Source: WHSW01 sp963851045
GTDB lineage: Bacteria; Actinomycetota; Thermoleophilia; Solirubrobacterales; 70-9
Direction of reading: 5' to 3'
Assembly (NCBI GenBank): GCA_963851045.1
Contig: CAWKNC010000002.1
Span: 1,178,001 to 1,242,000 of the forward strand
DNA: 64,000 bases
Shown here: positions 17,268 through 26,684 of the stretch, piece by piece
How positions within the stretch are numbered: position 1 is the first letter of the stretch
Layout: every line of letters starts with the position of its first letter
Notes under the pieces: generated by a model
Told to the model about the DNA's origin: nothing
Seen by the model: the letters and a program-made list of their open reading frames with translations, nothing else
The model's database searches: none
Position numbers and translations under genes: made by a program

Positions 17268-18350
17268 TCAGCAGCTTGCGGCGACCTGCGCTCGGGCCTT
17301 TCTGACCCGCTTCTTTGCCTTGGCAACGCGCTTGCGGTTCGCGCCGTTTCGCTTCAGACGCTTCAGCTTTCGCTTTGCCTTTGCGAGCTTGGTCTTGGCC
17401 TGGGTGCAACCGGCGCCGTCCGCGCCCTCGCCAACAGCAAAGGCGGAGAACGAGTAGTCGATCGGAACGGCGGCTCCGTTCTCTCTAACGCCGGATATCG
17501 AGACGTGAACGGCGTGGGTCCCGGTGCGCAGGGCTGGGGGCAGATCGACCTCCCAGCTCAGAGTTTCAGAGGGCCCGTAGTCCGGGTCGGCGCGCCGGAG
17601 GTTCGTGTCCGCGACGCGCTGACCATCGACCTCGACGGTCACGTCAGGCTGGCTGAAGGACACGTTGTCGCCCTCCGCGTGGCTGCCGATCGCCACCGAC
17701 CACACCTTGGGTACCCATGGCCACGGCACGAATCCAGCGGGCGGCCATGCCACGAGCGTGCCAGGCGCAATGGGGACGTCGGCGGTGCCCGGGTTGTAGA
17801 GCGCGTTCGCGATATCGGTGGTGCCGGACCCGAACAGCGTCGCCGCAGGGCTGAGGGTCCAGCGGCGGTGCCCAAGGTCCTCCGTCCCGTCGTCCTCGAC
17901 GTATCCGAAGACCGCCTCGGACCCGGTGATCGGACCTACGCCGCCGTAGAGGTTCGACGCGGCAGCCGCGTCCGCGCCGGTCTGCGAATAGCAGGGCCAA
18001 CCCGGCTTCGGTTCATGTTCGAGCTCCTTGGCAGCAGTCATCATCAGCGCGGCCGAGAGGGCGCGGTGGTTGTAATCGGGGTCAAAGCGCACCGGCGCGA
18101 CGCCCGCGAAGGAACGAAGGATGTTCAGCGTCTCGAGAGTCGCCGCCAGCGAGGCGTCGGACTCCGACCCGACCACACACCCTTCAGCCGAACCCGTCCA
18201 GCCCGACCCCACAGCGAGGTTCTCCTGCACGGCTTCGTACTGCGCCCGTGCCTCCGCTTCGCTGGTGGGACCGGCCAGCGCACTCGCCAGCCCGAACTGA
18301 GAAACCGCAAGCGCCGAAACCACGCCCACGGTGAGTCTGATCACGCCCAT
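17268..18350 (-). CDS. Secreted CAP/SCP-domain protein with basic C-terminal tail
   Basis: From ATG 18350, behind a GAGGAGCAGGGG ribosome-binding site, 360 residues are read. A signal peptide occupies the first 26 or so (LTVGVVSALAVSQFGLASALA). The CAP-like core includes YNHRALSAALMM, LEHEP and DLGHRRWTL, supplying the His/Glu residues of the CAP cavity. A beta-rich segment follows. The last 45 residues form a Lys/Arg-rich helix bounded by two cysteines (AKAKRKLKRLKR...). The function is unknown; the basic tail may bind the acidic cell wall or nucleic acid. Confidence 0.8.
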   Translation of the reverse strand: MGVIRLTVGVVSALAVSQFGLASALAGPTSEAEARAQYEAVQENLAVGSGWTGSAEGCVVGSESDASLAATLETLNILRSFAGVAPVRFDPDYNHRALSAALMMTAAKELEHEPKPGWPCYSQTGADAAAASNLYGGVGPITGSEAVFGYVEDDGTEDLGHRRWTLSPAATLFGSGTTDIANALYNPGTADVPIAPGTLVAWPPAGFVPWPWVPKVWSVAIGSHAEGDNVSFSQPDVTVEVDGQRVADTNLRRADPDYGPSETLSWEVDLPPALRTGTHAVHVSISGVRENGAAVPIDYSFSAFAVGEGADGAGCTQAKTKLAKAKRKLKRLKRNGANRKRVAKAKKRVRKARAQVAASC

Positions 18351-18426
18351 ATTCCCCTGCTCCTCACAAATCGACCGCCGTGGCCGGATCCTATGTGTTC
18401 GCGCGGCCGCCTCGTAGTCGTGTTTG

Positions 18427-19176
18427 ATGTCGGTGATGGCCCTCCAGGCACCCGTGGTCCGGCGGGTAGAAACGGAGGATGGGGGCGCGACCACCGTCCA
18501 CGTGTTGCGCCGCGACCGAACCGACCACACCGCCCGTGTCGTCGCGCTCGATCCGGTTCAGCCGCTGGCCAGGTGGTGCGCGGCGAATCAGGTGGCCGAC
18601 GCTCTTATCGGCGGCTTCTACATCCGTGCCGCGGGCATCCCCCTTGGCGATCTGCGAATCGACGGTCGCGCCCTGGTGAGCGTGCCATTCGACGCCCCGT
18701 GGAACCGGATTCGATCCTGTCTGCACAGCAACGGCGAGGTGGCACTGCGACCGCGGGCCGAGCTGCCGGCCGAGCCCGCGGGGGACCTTCTCCAAGCCGG
18801 CCCGATGCTGGTCCGGGGCGGCTCCAGCCTGATCCAGGATGGTGGCGACCCGGAGGGTTTTTCCGCGGGTGCGCGCCAGTTCGATTCCGACATCACGATT
18901 GGACGTCATCCGCGGGCAGCGCTCGGCGTAAGCGAGACCGAGCTGATCGCGATGGTCTGCGACGGCCGCACCCCGACCGAGGCGGGTCTCAGCCTGGCCG
19001 AGCTGGCCAGGACGATGATCGAGCTCGGAGCCGTGGACGCGATCAACCTCGACGGCGGCGGGTCCGCGAGCCTCATTTCTGGCGGCCGGCTCGTCAACGT
19101 CCCGCACGAGGAGCACGGGTTGCCGATCCCGGGCGGTCGCGCCGTTTCCACGGCGATCAGCTTCACCCGCCGCTGA
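18427..19176 (+). CDS. Phosphodiester glycosidase (NAGPA-domain) family protein
   Basis: A 249-residue protein with the NAGPA-domain landmarks: GGFYIRAAGIPLG near residue 55, HPRAALGVSE near 157 and the C-terminal AINLDGGGSASL box. The family includes the enzyme that uncovers mannose-6-phosphate in eukaryotes and many bacterial proteins of unknown substrate. The start is ATG 18427, with an in-frame TTG just before it. It is divergent from the CAP gene across 76 nt. No signal peptide is seen, which is unusual for the family. Confidence 0.82.
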   Translation: MSVMALQAPVVRRVETEDGGATTVHVLRRDRTDHTARVVALDPVQPLARWCAANQVADALIGGFYIRAAGIPLGDLRIDGRALVSVPFDAPWNRIRSCLHSNGEVALRPRAELPAEPAGDLLQAGPMLVRGGSSLIQDGGDPEGFSAGARQFDSDITIGRHPRAALGVSETELIAMVCDGRTPTEAGLSLAELARTMIELGAVDAINLDGGGSASLISGGRLVNVPHEEHGLPIPGGRAVSTAISFTRR

Positions 19177-19248
19177 GCAGCGCTGTTCAGTGTCTGTGCG
19201 GAGGCGCACTAACCTCGGTTCATCCGCCAACAAGCCCTACGGGTCCTC

Positions 19249-20643
19249 ATGGGCTTCTACTTTTACCCTCGCGGCGGATCCGCGCACGCATGCCGCGCGA
19301 TCGCCGGTGAGCTCGGGCGCAATGGTCTGGACGTCACCATCGTGGCTGGGTCGCGGTCGGATATCGGCGCCCACGGGTCGGCGCGAGAGTTCTATCGCAA
19401 CTGCAATCTGCATCCCGTCGATTTCACGCCGGCGCTCGCCAGCGGCGACCCGCTCGGCTTCGACGGCCCTCCCGGCACAGCACCGATGCACGCCTCCTAC
19501 GAGGACCGGCCGGGAGCCGAAGATCCCGTCATGGCAGCGCTCGGCGGCGACCTTTATGAGCACCAGGTCAACGCATGGTCCCGCGAGCTCACTCGTGCCG
19601 CTCGAACCGGGGTGGATCTTCTCTACCTCCACCATCTGAGCCCGCTCAACGAAGCGGCGGCGCGCGTGCTTCCCGACGTACCCGTCATCGGGCACATCCA
19701 CGGTTCGGAGCTGCTCATGCTGGAGCGCATCGCCCATGGGATCCCCGCCGGGTGGGGAGCCGCGTCAAGTTGGGCGGCGCGACTCAGCGACTGGGCCGCG
19801 GGCTGCACCCGGATTGTCGTCAACAGCCCGAGCGGCCTGCGCCGTGCGAGCACCATCCTCGACATCGACCCGGATCGCTTCGTGCTGGTTCCCAACGGCT
19901 TCCGGGACAGCTTCGCCCCGCACGACATCGAGCGGGCAGCGCACTGGGGCCGTCACCTCGTCGCGAGCCCGCAGGGCTGGGGACCAGGCGAGCGCCCGGG
20001 TGCCGTCGCCTACACCGAGGCGGATCTGGCATCACTCACCGGCACCGTCCTGCTCAACGTCGGGCGCTTCACCGAGGTGAAGCGGCTCTCACTGCTGATC
20101 GAATCCTTCGCGGCGGCGCAGCCTCGATTCGAGGACCGCACGGCATTGGTTTTACTCGGTGGGTTCCCGGGCGAGTGGGAGGGCGAGCACCCCCAAGATG
20201 CGATTGAGCGGATGGGAGCCGACAACGTCTTCCTCGCAGGCTGGCACTCTCACGCCGAGCTCCCGGACTTCTTCAACGCCAGCGATGTGTTGGTCCATCC
20301 CTCGGTAAACGAGCAGTTTGGCCAGGTGCTTGTCGAGGGAATGGCGTGCGGACTACCGGCGATCGCGGTTGATTGGGGCGGACCCGCCGACATTCTCGAC
20401 GACGGTGAGACCGGCTGGCTGATCGCACCCGACGACGGTCCGGCGCTCACCGACGCGATGGTGGCTGCCGTGAATCGGCCACTGGTCCGCAGGCGACTTG
20501 GCGAGGCGGCCCGAGCCGAAGCGATCCGGTCCTACGCCTGGGAGACCATCGGGACCGAGCTCGCCGATGTCGTCCGCGACACGGCCGAGCGACTACCTCA
20601 GGCCGTTCGATTGTCGTCGAGCTCGTCGCGCGACTCGAGCTGA
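19249..20643 (+). CDS. Glycosyltransferase family 4 (GT-B fold)
   Basis: A 464-residue GT-B protein. The N domain opens FYFYPRGGSAHACRAIAGEL; the C domain (about 255-440) has LLNVGRFTEVKRLSLLIE, HPSVNEQFGQVLVEGMACGLP and a WGGPADILDDGETG nucleotide-sugar site with the E-x7-E pattern. It would use a nucleotide sugar, or similar donor, on an unknown acceptor. ATG 19249 is the first usable start, but in-frame codons just upstream (ALRVL, after a TAA) look like the expected first strand, so the true N terminus may have been lost or use a rare start. Confidence 0.85.
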   Translation: MGFYFYPRGGSAHACRAIAGELGRNGLDVTIVAGSRSDIGAHGSAREFYRNCNLHPVDFTPALASGDPLGFDGPPGTAPMHASYEDRPGAEDPVMAALGGDLYEHQVNAWSRELTRAARTGVDLLYLHHLSPLNEAAARVLPDVPVIGHIHGSELLMLERIAHGIPAGWGAASSWAARLSDWAAGCTRIVVNSPSGLRRASTILDIDPDRFVLVPNGFRDSFAPHDIERAAHWGRHLVASPQGWGPGERPGAVAYTEADLASLTGTVLLNVGRFTEVKRLSLLIESFAAAQPRFEDRTALVLLGGFPGEWEGEHPQDAIERMGADNVFLAGWHSHAELPDFFNASDVLVHPSVNEQFGQVLVEGMACGLPAIAVDWGGPADILDDGETGWLIAPDDGPALTDAMVAAVNRPLVRRRLGEAARAEAIRSYAWETIGTELADVVRDTAERLPQAVRLSSSSSRDSS

Positions 20644-20659
20644 ATTTCCTCACCGAGGT

Positions 20660-20676
20660 GGCGTAAGCGCTACGCC
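20660..20676. terminator. Small hairpin between convergent genes
   Basis: GGCGTA, AGCGC loop, TACGCC: a 6-bp stem between the glycosyltransferase stop and the GMC gene, overlapping the latter's TAG. There is no long T-run, so it is a weak candidate bidirectional terminator. Confidence 0.4.
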
Positions 20677-22279
20677 GCCGCGACCCTCGATCCAAGCGGC
20701 GCCCGGCCCCGAATCAGATCGCTCGCCCGCTCGGCGATCATGATCGTCGGCGCGTTCGTGTTGCCGCCCGGGATCACAGGCATCACCGAGGCGTCGACGA
20801 CGCGCAGCCCATCGAGCCCGTGGACGCGAAGCTCGGAGTCGACGACCGCGTCGTCGGACTCGTCGCTCATGAGGCAGGTTCCGACCGGGTGGTAGATCAG
20901 CTCGAGCCGCTCGCGAAGCGCGGTCTCGAGCCCGTCGCGCCCGTCGTACTCAGAGCCCGGCTTGAGCTCGCGCACCACGACCTCGCGCAGCGGTGATTGG
21001 TCCGCGATCTCACGGCCGAGCTCCATGCCCGGCGATCATCGACTCGACGTCCTCGGGCTCGGAGAGCGAGTTCGTGAGGATCCGCGGCTTGTCGTTCGGA
21101 TCCGCAGAGCGCAGCCACACCTCCCCCCTCGCCTTCGGGCTCACGAGCACGGGGGCAATCGTCATCGCGTCGCCGTCGAACTCCTCGGCGCCGTGATCCT
21201 CGAAGTACAGGGCACCCATGTGAAACTGGATGTCGGGCGCAGGTAGGCCGGGCCGGGTGCGAACGAACGCGACGGACTCGGCGGCGGTCGAGGTCAGCGG
21301 GCCGGACCTGCGCAACAGCCACTCGAGCAGGTACCTCGGCTTGTCGGCGCCGTAGAGCGTCCCGCCCTCGGACACCTCCCACATCATCGTCAGGAACGGG
21401 TGGTCCTGAAGGTTCGAGCCGACGCCGGGCAGCTCATGGCGAACCTCGATGCCAACGTCGCCCAGTCGTCGAGCGCGGTCCGATTCCCGACAGTTGGAGG
21501 ATCTGAGGCGACCCGATCGCACCCGCGCTGAGAATCACCTCCTCGGAGGCCCGAGCGATCGTCTCCCCGCCTCGTCGCCGCCGATAGCGAACGCCGGTCG
21601 CGCGCGTGGCGTCGAGCTCGATTTGCGTGACCGTCGCGCCGGTGACGATTTCGAGGTTGGGGCGCTGGCGAGCGGGGCGCAGGAAGGCGTCGGCGGCACT
21701 CCAGCGCCGGCCACCCTTCTGGTGGACCTGAAACATCGAGGCACCGTCCTGCTCGGGCCCGTTGTAGTCGGCGATTCGCGGGATGCCCGCCGCCTCACAG
21801 GCGTCCAACAGCCGCCGGTTGAGACGCCGCGGGGAGCGCTGCTCCTCGATTCGCATCTCGCCCCCGGCGCCGTGGAACTCCGAGCGTCCGCGGACGTTGT
21901 CCTCGGAGCGCATGAAGTACGGCAGCACATCGGCCCAGCCCCAGCCGCGCGCTCCCTGCTGTTCCCAGAGGTCGTAGTCGAGCGGTCGGCCGCGCACGTA
22001 GAGCATCGCGTTCATCGAGCTCGAGCCGCCGAGTGCTTTGCCGCGCGGGATATAGAGCGAGCGCGCGTCCACCGCGGGCTCGGGCTCGGTCGCGTAGTCC
22101 CAGTCGAGCTTGGTGTGAAACTGGTTGGGAAATGCTGCCGGGATGCTGATGTTCGGGTGGCGATCGCGGCCGCCGGCCTCGAGCAACAACACGCGCGTCG
22201 AGCCGTCCTCGCTGAGCCGGTTGGCGAGCACGCAGCCCGCCGAGCCGGCCCCGACGATGACGTAGTCGTAAGAGCTCAC
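20670..22279 (-). pseudogene. GMC-family oxidoreductase (choline dehydrogenase-like), two frameshifts
   Basis: Three frames give a normal GMC flavoprotein of about 535 residues. Frame 1 from ATG 22279 shows the FAD motif YVIVGAGSAGCVLANRLSED and the GMC signature GGSSSMNAMLYVRG. Frame 2, from about 21475, continues RRLGDVGIEVRHELPGVG. Frame 3, from 21026, gives the C-terminal YHPVGTCLMS and PGGNTNAPTIMIAERASD, with the active-site His and Asn. Removing one base at 21475 and one at 21027 joins all parts without loss of a residue. Homologues oxidise alcohols such as choline. The gene overlaps the next by 4 nt. Confidence 0.87.
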
Positions 22280-23091
22280 TCGTCCGTTTCACGCGCGTCG
22301 GCACCGGTCTTCGTCGTCATCGCGCTTCCCACCGCCCCCGACGTGGCGCGGCGAATCAGTCTCGGCAGCGTGATCCTCGCCACCGCGGCCGCGGCGTAGT
22401 AGCGCGGTACGTAGCGCTCGGCCTTGCCCCCGGGTCCGGTCTGCATGATCGCTTCGGCGACCTTGTCCGGGCTCGAGACCAGCCACCGGGTCATGACCTT
22501 CGCTCGCAGCTCCTCGGCCGGAAAGCCCTCGGTCTGGATGAAGCCGGGCAAGACCATGCCGACGTGCACCCCGTTGGCCTTTTCCTCGGCGTGGAGCGCG
22601 TCCGTCCAGCCGACAAGCGCGAACTTGCTGGCCGAGTAGGCCCCGGTTCCCGGACGCGCGACACGGCCCGCCGTGCTCGCGACGTTGACGATCGAGCTCG
22701 GGGCTGAGGCGCGAAGCAGCGGCAGCAGGGTCTCGGTGAGGCGGACAACGGCATCGAAGTTGAGCTCCATGTGGCGGCGGACGTTGGCGTAGCCCTTGTC
22801 GGCAAACGTGCCGCGCCAAGAGGCGCCCGCGTTGTTGACGAGCAGCGTCAGTTGCCCGCCCCGCTCGGCGACGTGGTCGCGCACGCGCTCGGGCGCATCG
22901 TCGTCGGTGAGGTCGGCGGGGATATAGCTGACGCGATCGCCGAGCTCCTCGCTCAATGCCCGCAGACGGTCTTCGCGACGAGCTATCAGCACGATCGCGC
23001 GCTCGGGATCACGCGCCAAGCGGCGGGCGGTCGCTTCGCCGATTCCGCTCGACGCCCCGGTGATCACGGTCAGCGGGTCAGTCGCGCTCAC
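22276..23091 (-). CDS. SDR-family oxidoreductase
   Basis: A 271-residue classical short-chain dehydrogenase: TGASSGIGEATARRLA near residue 11, NNAGASW, Ser in NVASTAGR, and Tyr-x3-Lys in GAYSASKFALVG. The C-terminal tail is longer and basic, with a YAAAAVARITLPRLIRR amphipathic helix that may touch the membrane. The start is GTG 23091, and the gene ends in a 4-nt overlap with the GMC gene, so the two oxidoreductases are coupled. The substrate is unknown. Confidence 0.87.
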   Translation of the reverse strand: MSATDPLTVITGASSGIGEATARRLARDPERAIVLIARREDRLRALSEELGDRVSYIPADLTDDDAPERVRDHVAERGGQLTLLVNNAGASWRGTFADKGYANVRRHMELNFDAVVRLTETLLPLLRASAPSSIVNVASTAGRVARPGTGAYSASKFALVGWTDALHAEEKANGVHVGMVLPGFIQTEGFPAEELRAKVMTRWLVSSPDKVAEAIMQTGPGGKAERYVPRYYAAAAVARITLPRLIRRATSGAVGSAMTTKTGADARETDE

Positions 23092-23226
23092 CCCGCCAAC
23101 CTACCGGGCGTCGACCATCGTCGAATGGCGGGGCCGACGGTTTCGACACGTGGCGATTGGGGAGGTGCGTCGGCGACCCTACGCTCGGGTAGGAGGATCG
23201 GGACTCGTACTCTCACCCCACGCGAA

Positions 23227-24861
23227 ATGCACGAAGAAGCTCCAGCCACAGATCCCCTCGGCCCTCCCTCCAAGCTGGTTGGCGACTCGAGCGAGTACGA
23301 GCCCACACCCGGGTTCGCGGACGAGCTTTTCTCATCCCATGGGACACCGCGCGGCCACGCCGAGGACCTCGTCTCGACGCTCGACAGCATGGGACGTCTC
23401 ACCCTCGTCGACCTGGGACGCCGACGCGATGAGATCTTCCGCCAGCAGGGCATCACGTTCGCGATCGTCGACCCCGACGGCGCCAGCACCCAGGACCGGC
23501 CGTTCCCGCTGGACCTCGTGCCGCGGATCATCCCGGCCGCCGAGTGGGAGCACATCGAGCGCGGCCTGGCCCAGCGGCTGCGCGCGCTCAACGCCTTCAT
23601 CGACGACGTCTACCACGGGCGCGAGATCGTCCGCGACCGGATTGTTCCGTGGGAGCTCGTTCTCGGCTCACCGCAGTTTCGCCGTGCCGTCCACGGTGTT
23701 CGCCCGCCCGGCGGGATCTACTGCCATGTCGCCGGCTGCGACCTCGTCCGCGACGGCGACGGCACCTGGCGGGTGCTCGAGGACAATTGCCGGACTCCCT
23801 CGGGGATCTCCTACGTGCTCGAAAACCGCCTGGCGATGACCCGCCTCGCGCCCGAGCTCTTCACCGGTTACCGGGTTCGCGCCGTCGACCACTACCCGCA
23901 GCTGCTGCTCAGCGCTCTGCGCGAGATCGCGCCGGCTCCCGGACGCGATCCGACCGTGGTTGTGTGGACGCCCGGCCCCGCCAACAGCGCCTACTTCGAG
24001 CACTCGTTCCTCGCCCGCCAGATGGGTGTCGAGCTGGTCGAAGCCGGTGACCTCGTTGTCCGCGACGACATTTGTTATATGCGCACGACCGAGGGTCTGG
24101 CGCGGGTCGATGCGATCTATCGGCGCCTCGACGACGACTTCATCGACCCGCTCGAGTTCCGGCCGGATTCGTTGCTCGGCGTCCCGGGGCTTATTCGCGC
24201 GTATCGCGCCGGGACGGTCGCGCTCGCGAATGCGGTGGGCACCGGTGTCGCCGACGACAAGGCCGTCTACGCGTACGTCCCCGAGATGATCCGCTACTAC
24301 CTCGGCGAGGAGCCCCTGCTCGAAAACGTCTCCACTTATCTATTGCGCGACCCCGAGCAGCTCGAGTACGTGCTCGACCGCCTCGAGACCCTCGTTGTCA
24401 AGCCGACCGGCGAATCCGGCGGCAAGGGTGTCTACATCGGTCCGCGCGCGACCGACGAGGAGACCGCACGCCAGCGCGAGCTCGTCCGGGCGGCGCCGGA
24501 GCGCTGGATCGCCCAGGAGGTGGTCTCGCTCTCGACCACGCCCACGGTCACGCCGAGCGGAGAGCTGGTCGCGCGGCACGTCGATCTGCGCCCATTTGCG
24601 GTTTACGGTTCCGAGCTGAGGATCATCCCCGGAGGGTTGACCCGGGTCGCGCTGGCCGAGGGCGAGATGATCGTCAACTCCTCGCGCGGCGGCGGTTCCA
24701 AGGACACGTGGGTTCTCTCCGACGGCGGCCCCGAAGCGGTGCCGACATTTGGCAGCGAGGGCGGCAGGCTGCTCCCCGAGATGCCGGCGATCCCGCACTC
24801 CACGTGGACCGGCCAGGAGCAACAGCAACAGCAGTCGCGCACCGATGAGAAGGGCGACTGA
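23227..24861 (+). CDS. Circularly permuted ATP-grasp protein (type 2)
   Basis: A 544-residue protein from ATG 23227. It carries the CP-ATP-grasp pattern: GGIYCHVAGCDLVRDGDGTWRVLEDN in the middle, PSGISYVLENR, then VVKPTGESGGKGVYIGP with the nucleotide-binding Lys and glycine loop, and DLRPFAVYG near the C terminus. Such enzymes are predicted to form amide bonds with ATP. It ends in a TGATG overlap with the alpha-E gene and is first in the conserved triad with alpha-E and transglutaminase. The tail is Gln-rich and may be disordered. Confidence 0.93.
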   Translation: MHEEAPATDPLGPPSKLVGDSSEYEPTPGFADELFSSHGTPRGHAEDLVSTLDSMGRLTLVDLGRRRDEIFRQQGITFAIVDPDGASTQDRPFPLDLVPRIIPAAEWEHIERGLAQRLRALNAFIDDVYHGREIVRDRIVPWELVLGSPQFRRAVHGVRPPGGIYCHVAGCDLVRDGDGTWRVLEDNCRTPSGISYVLENRLAMTRLAPELFTGYRVRAVDHYPQLLLSALREIAPAPGRDPTVVVWTPGPANSAYFEHSFLARQMGVELVEAGDLVVRDDICYMRTTEGLARVDAIYRRLDDDFIDPLEFRPDSLLGVPGLIRAYRAGTVALANAVGTGVADDKAVYAYVPEMIRYYLGEEPLLENVSTYLLRDPEQLEYVLDRLETLVVKPTGESGGKGVYIGPRATDEETARQRELVRAAPERWIAQEVVSLSTTPTVTPSGELVARHVDLRPFAVYGSELRIIPGGLTRVALAEGEMIVNSSRGGGSKDTWVLSDGGPEAVPTFGSEGGRLLPEMPAIPHSTWTGQEQQQQQSRTDEKGD

Positions 24862-25817
24862 TGCTTGCCAGGATCGCTCACGAGCTCTACTGGATCGGCC
24901 GCTATGTGGCCCGCGCCGACGACACGGCGAGGATGCTCGACGGTCTCTTTCGCGCGTCGCTTCAGTCTCCGGGCGGTCCCGGGGGTTCGAACCTGCCGTG
25001 GGAGGCCGTGATGGCCGCCCTCGGCGCGGAAACGGCCGACGACGCGATGCCGGTCGGGACGGATACGGCAGTACGGACGCTGACGCTTGACGCCGACAGT
25101 CCCGCGTCGGTCACGGCGTGCGTCGAGCGCGCTCGCGAGGGCACGCGGCGTGTTCGCGACGTCGTCTCGCGCGAGATGTGGCAGTCGCTCAACACGCTCT
25201 ACCTCGAGCTCGACACCAGCGACCTCGGCTCGGCGCTTCGCACCGGCCCCTACTCCGTCTACTCCTACGTGCGCGAGCGCTGCGCCTTGTGGTGGGGACT
25301 CGCCGACGAGACGATGCTGCGCGATCAGGCCTATGCGTTCCTCTCGGCTGGTCGTCACGCCGAGGGCGCCAGCATGATGCTGCGAATGCTGCGTGTCTCG
25401 ATCGTTCCCTCGCTCGGTGAGCGCCCAGCCGAGGGCGGTCCGGCCGCAGCTCTGTTGCAGGCGATCGGTGGACTCGAGGCCTTCCGGCGCTCCGTGCCGG
25501 GCCCGGCCGACGCGCACCCGGTCGCGCGCTTCTTGCTCTTCGAGCCGAGCTATCCGCACTCGGTGACCGCCGCTCTGGAACTTCTTCACGCGCGACTCAC
25601 AGACGCCGATCCGAGCTATCGCACAGCGCCGCCGCTGCTGCGCCTCGCGCGGTTGCGAGCGGAGCTCGAGTTTCACCACGGTCAGCTGGCGCTCGAGCCC
25701 GGGGAACGTCTCGCGGGGCTGCTCGAGCACGTCGGCGACGAGCTGTCAGAGGCTGATGTTGAGATCGAGAAGCGCTATTTCGGCGGCGCTGCCGCCCAAC
25801 CGCACGTGGTGGCCTGA
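24861..25817 (+). CDS. Alpha-E domain protein (DUF403)
   Basis: A 318-residue all-alpha protein beginning MLARIAHELYWIGRYVARADDTARML, the diagnostic opening of the alpha-E family. Conserved Arg/Glu-rich helices follow, such as WQSLNTLYLELD and FHHGQLALEPGERLAG. Its biochemical role is not established. It always travels with CP-ATP-grasp and transglutaminase proteins, and here it shares stop/start nucleotides (TGATG) with both neighbours. Confidence 0.93.
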   Translation: MLARIAHELYWIGRYVARADDTARMLDGLFRASLQSPGGPGGSNLPWEAVMAALGAETADDAMPVGTDTAVRTLTLDADSPASVTACVERAREGTRRVRDVVSREMWQSLNTLYLELDTSDLGSALRTGPYSVYSYVRERCALWWGLADETMLRDQAYAFLSAGRHAEGASMMLRMLRVSIVPSLGERPAEGGPAAALLQAIGGLEAFRRSVPGPADAHPVARFLLFEPSYPHSVTAALELLHARLTDADPSYRTAPPLLRLARLRAELEFHHGQLALEPGERLAGLLEHVGDELSEADVEIEKRYFGGAAAQPHVVA

Positions 25818-26677
25818 TGCGATTTCAGATCACCTACTGGACTGGTTATGAGTACTCCGAGCCGGTTCGCGACAACCTCAACGTCCTGCGGGTAAAGCCG
25901 GCGACGACCCGCCACCAGGCCGTCGACGACTTCTCCTTTCGCGTCGAGCCGGAGGCTCGCCTGCATCAGTACCGCGACTACTTCGGCTCGGAGGTGATCG
26001 AGTTCGGCGTCACCGAACCTCACGAGCGACTCGGAATCGAGGCGAAGATGCGCGTGACCACTGTCGAGCAGGACGTTGATCCGGATGAGCCGTGGGAGGC
26101 GATCGAGACCGAGGACTATCGAGTCGAAGCCGGCGAGTATTTGCTTCAGCCCGATCAGCAGCCGGCCAATGTGCGCTTCAGCGAGCTTGCCCGCGACGTG
26201 CGTGGCTCCACGCCTCTCGACACGCTCATAGCCGTCGCCGAGGCGATCCCCGATCGGTTCGAGTATCGCGCGGGTGCGACGTTCGTCGGCTCTACGGTCG
26301 CCGACCTTCTCGAGGGCGGGGCAGGCGTGTGTCAGGACTTCGTCCATCTCGGAGCCATGGTTTTGCGAAGCCATGGGATCGGCGCGCGCTACGTCTCGGG
26401 CTATCTGTTCGCGTCATCGAAGGACGGCGGAGCAGAGTCGGTCGAGGTCCAGACACATGCCTGGCTCGAGGGCCTGCTGCCCGACGCCGACGGCGAGCGG
26501 CGCTGGATTGGGGTGGATCCCACCAACCGTGGCCGCGCGGGCGCGACGCACGTGAAGATCGGCCATGGCCGCAACTACCAGGACGTGCCGCCGATCCGGG
26601 GCGTCTACCGCGGTCCGGCCGTTGCCGAGCTGAGCGCCGGCGTCGAGATGCGCAAGCTCAACGGCGACGGCGCCTGA
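25817..26677 (+). CDS. Transglutaminase-like cysteine protease/peptide ligase with N-terminal beta domain
   Basis: A 286-residue protein. The N-terminal bacterial transglutaminase beta domain (about 1-85) starts FQITYWTGYEYSEPV. The catalytic core has Cys172 in GAGVCQDFVH, His214 in VQTHAWLEG and Asp234 in GVDPTNR. No signal peptide is present. It closes the three-gene operon. In the amidoligase hypothesis of Iyer and Aravind, the transglutaminase partner cleaves or transfers the peptide product made by the ATP-grasp enzyme; that is family-level inference. Confidence 0.93.
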   Translation: MRFQITYWTGYEYSEPVRDNLNVLRVKPATTRHQAVDDFSFRVEPEARLHQYRDYFGSEVIEFGVTEPHERLGIEAKMRVTTVEQDVDPDEPWEAIETEDYRVEAGEYLLQPDQQPANVRFSELARDVRGSTPLDTLIAVAEAIPDRFEYRAGATFVGSTVADLLEGGAGVCQDFVHLGAMVLRSHGIGARYVSGYLFASSKDGGAESVEVQTHAWLEGLLPDADGERRWIGVDPTNRGRAGATHVKIGHGRNYQDVPPIRGVYRGPAVAELSAGVEMRKLNGDGA

Positions 26678-26684
26678 GCGCCGT
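26667..26684. terminator. Hairpin spanning the transglutaminase stop codon
   Basis: ACGGCGC, loop CTGA, GCGCCGT followed by TATG: a perfect 7-bp stem between convergent genes that includes the transglutaminase TGA. It is a plausible bidirectional terminator, but there is no long T-tract. Confidence 0.5.

Noticed and set aside
17172..19310. A 712-codon plus-strand open frame across the CAP and glycosidase region
   Set aside because: It lies antisense to the CAP gene and out of frame with the glycosidase. Its protein has no family motif and is a by-product of high GC.
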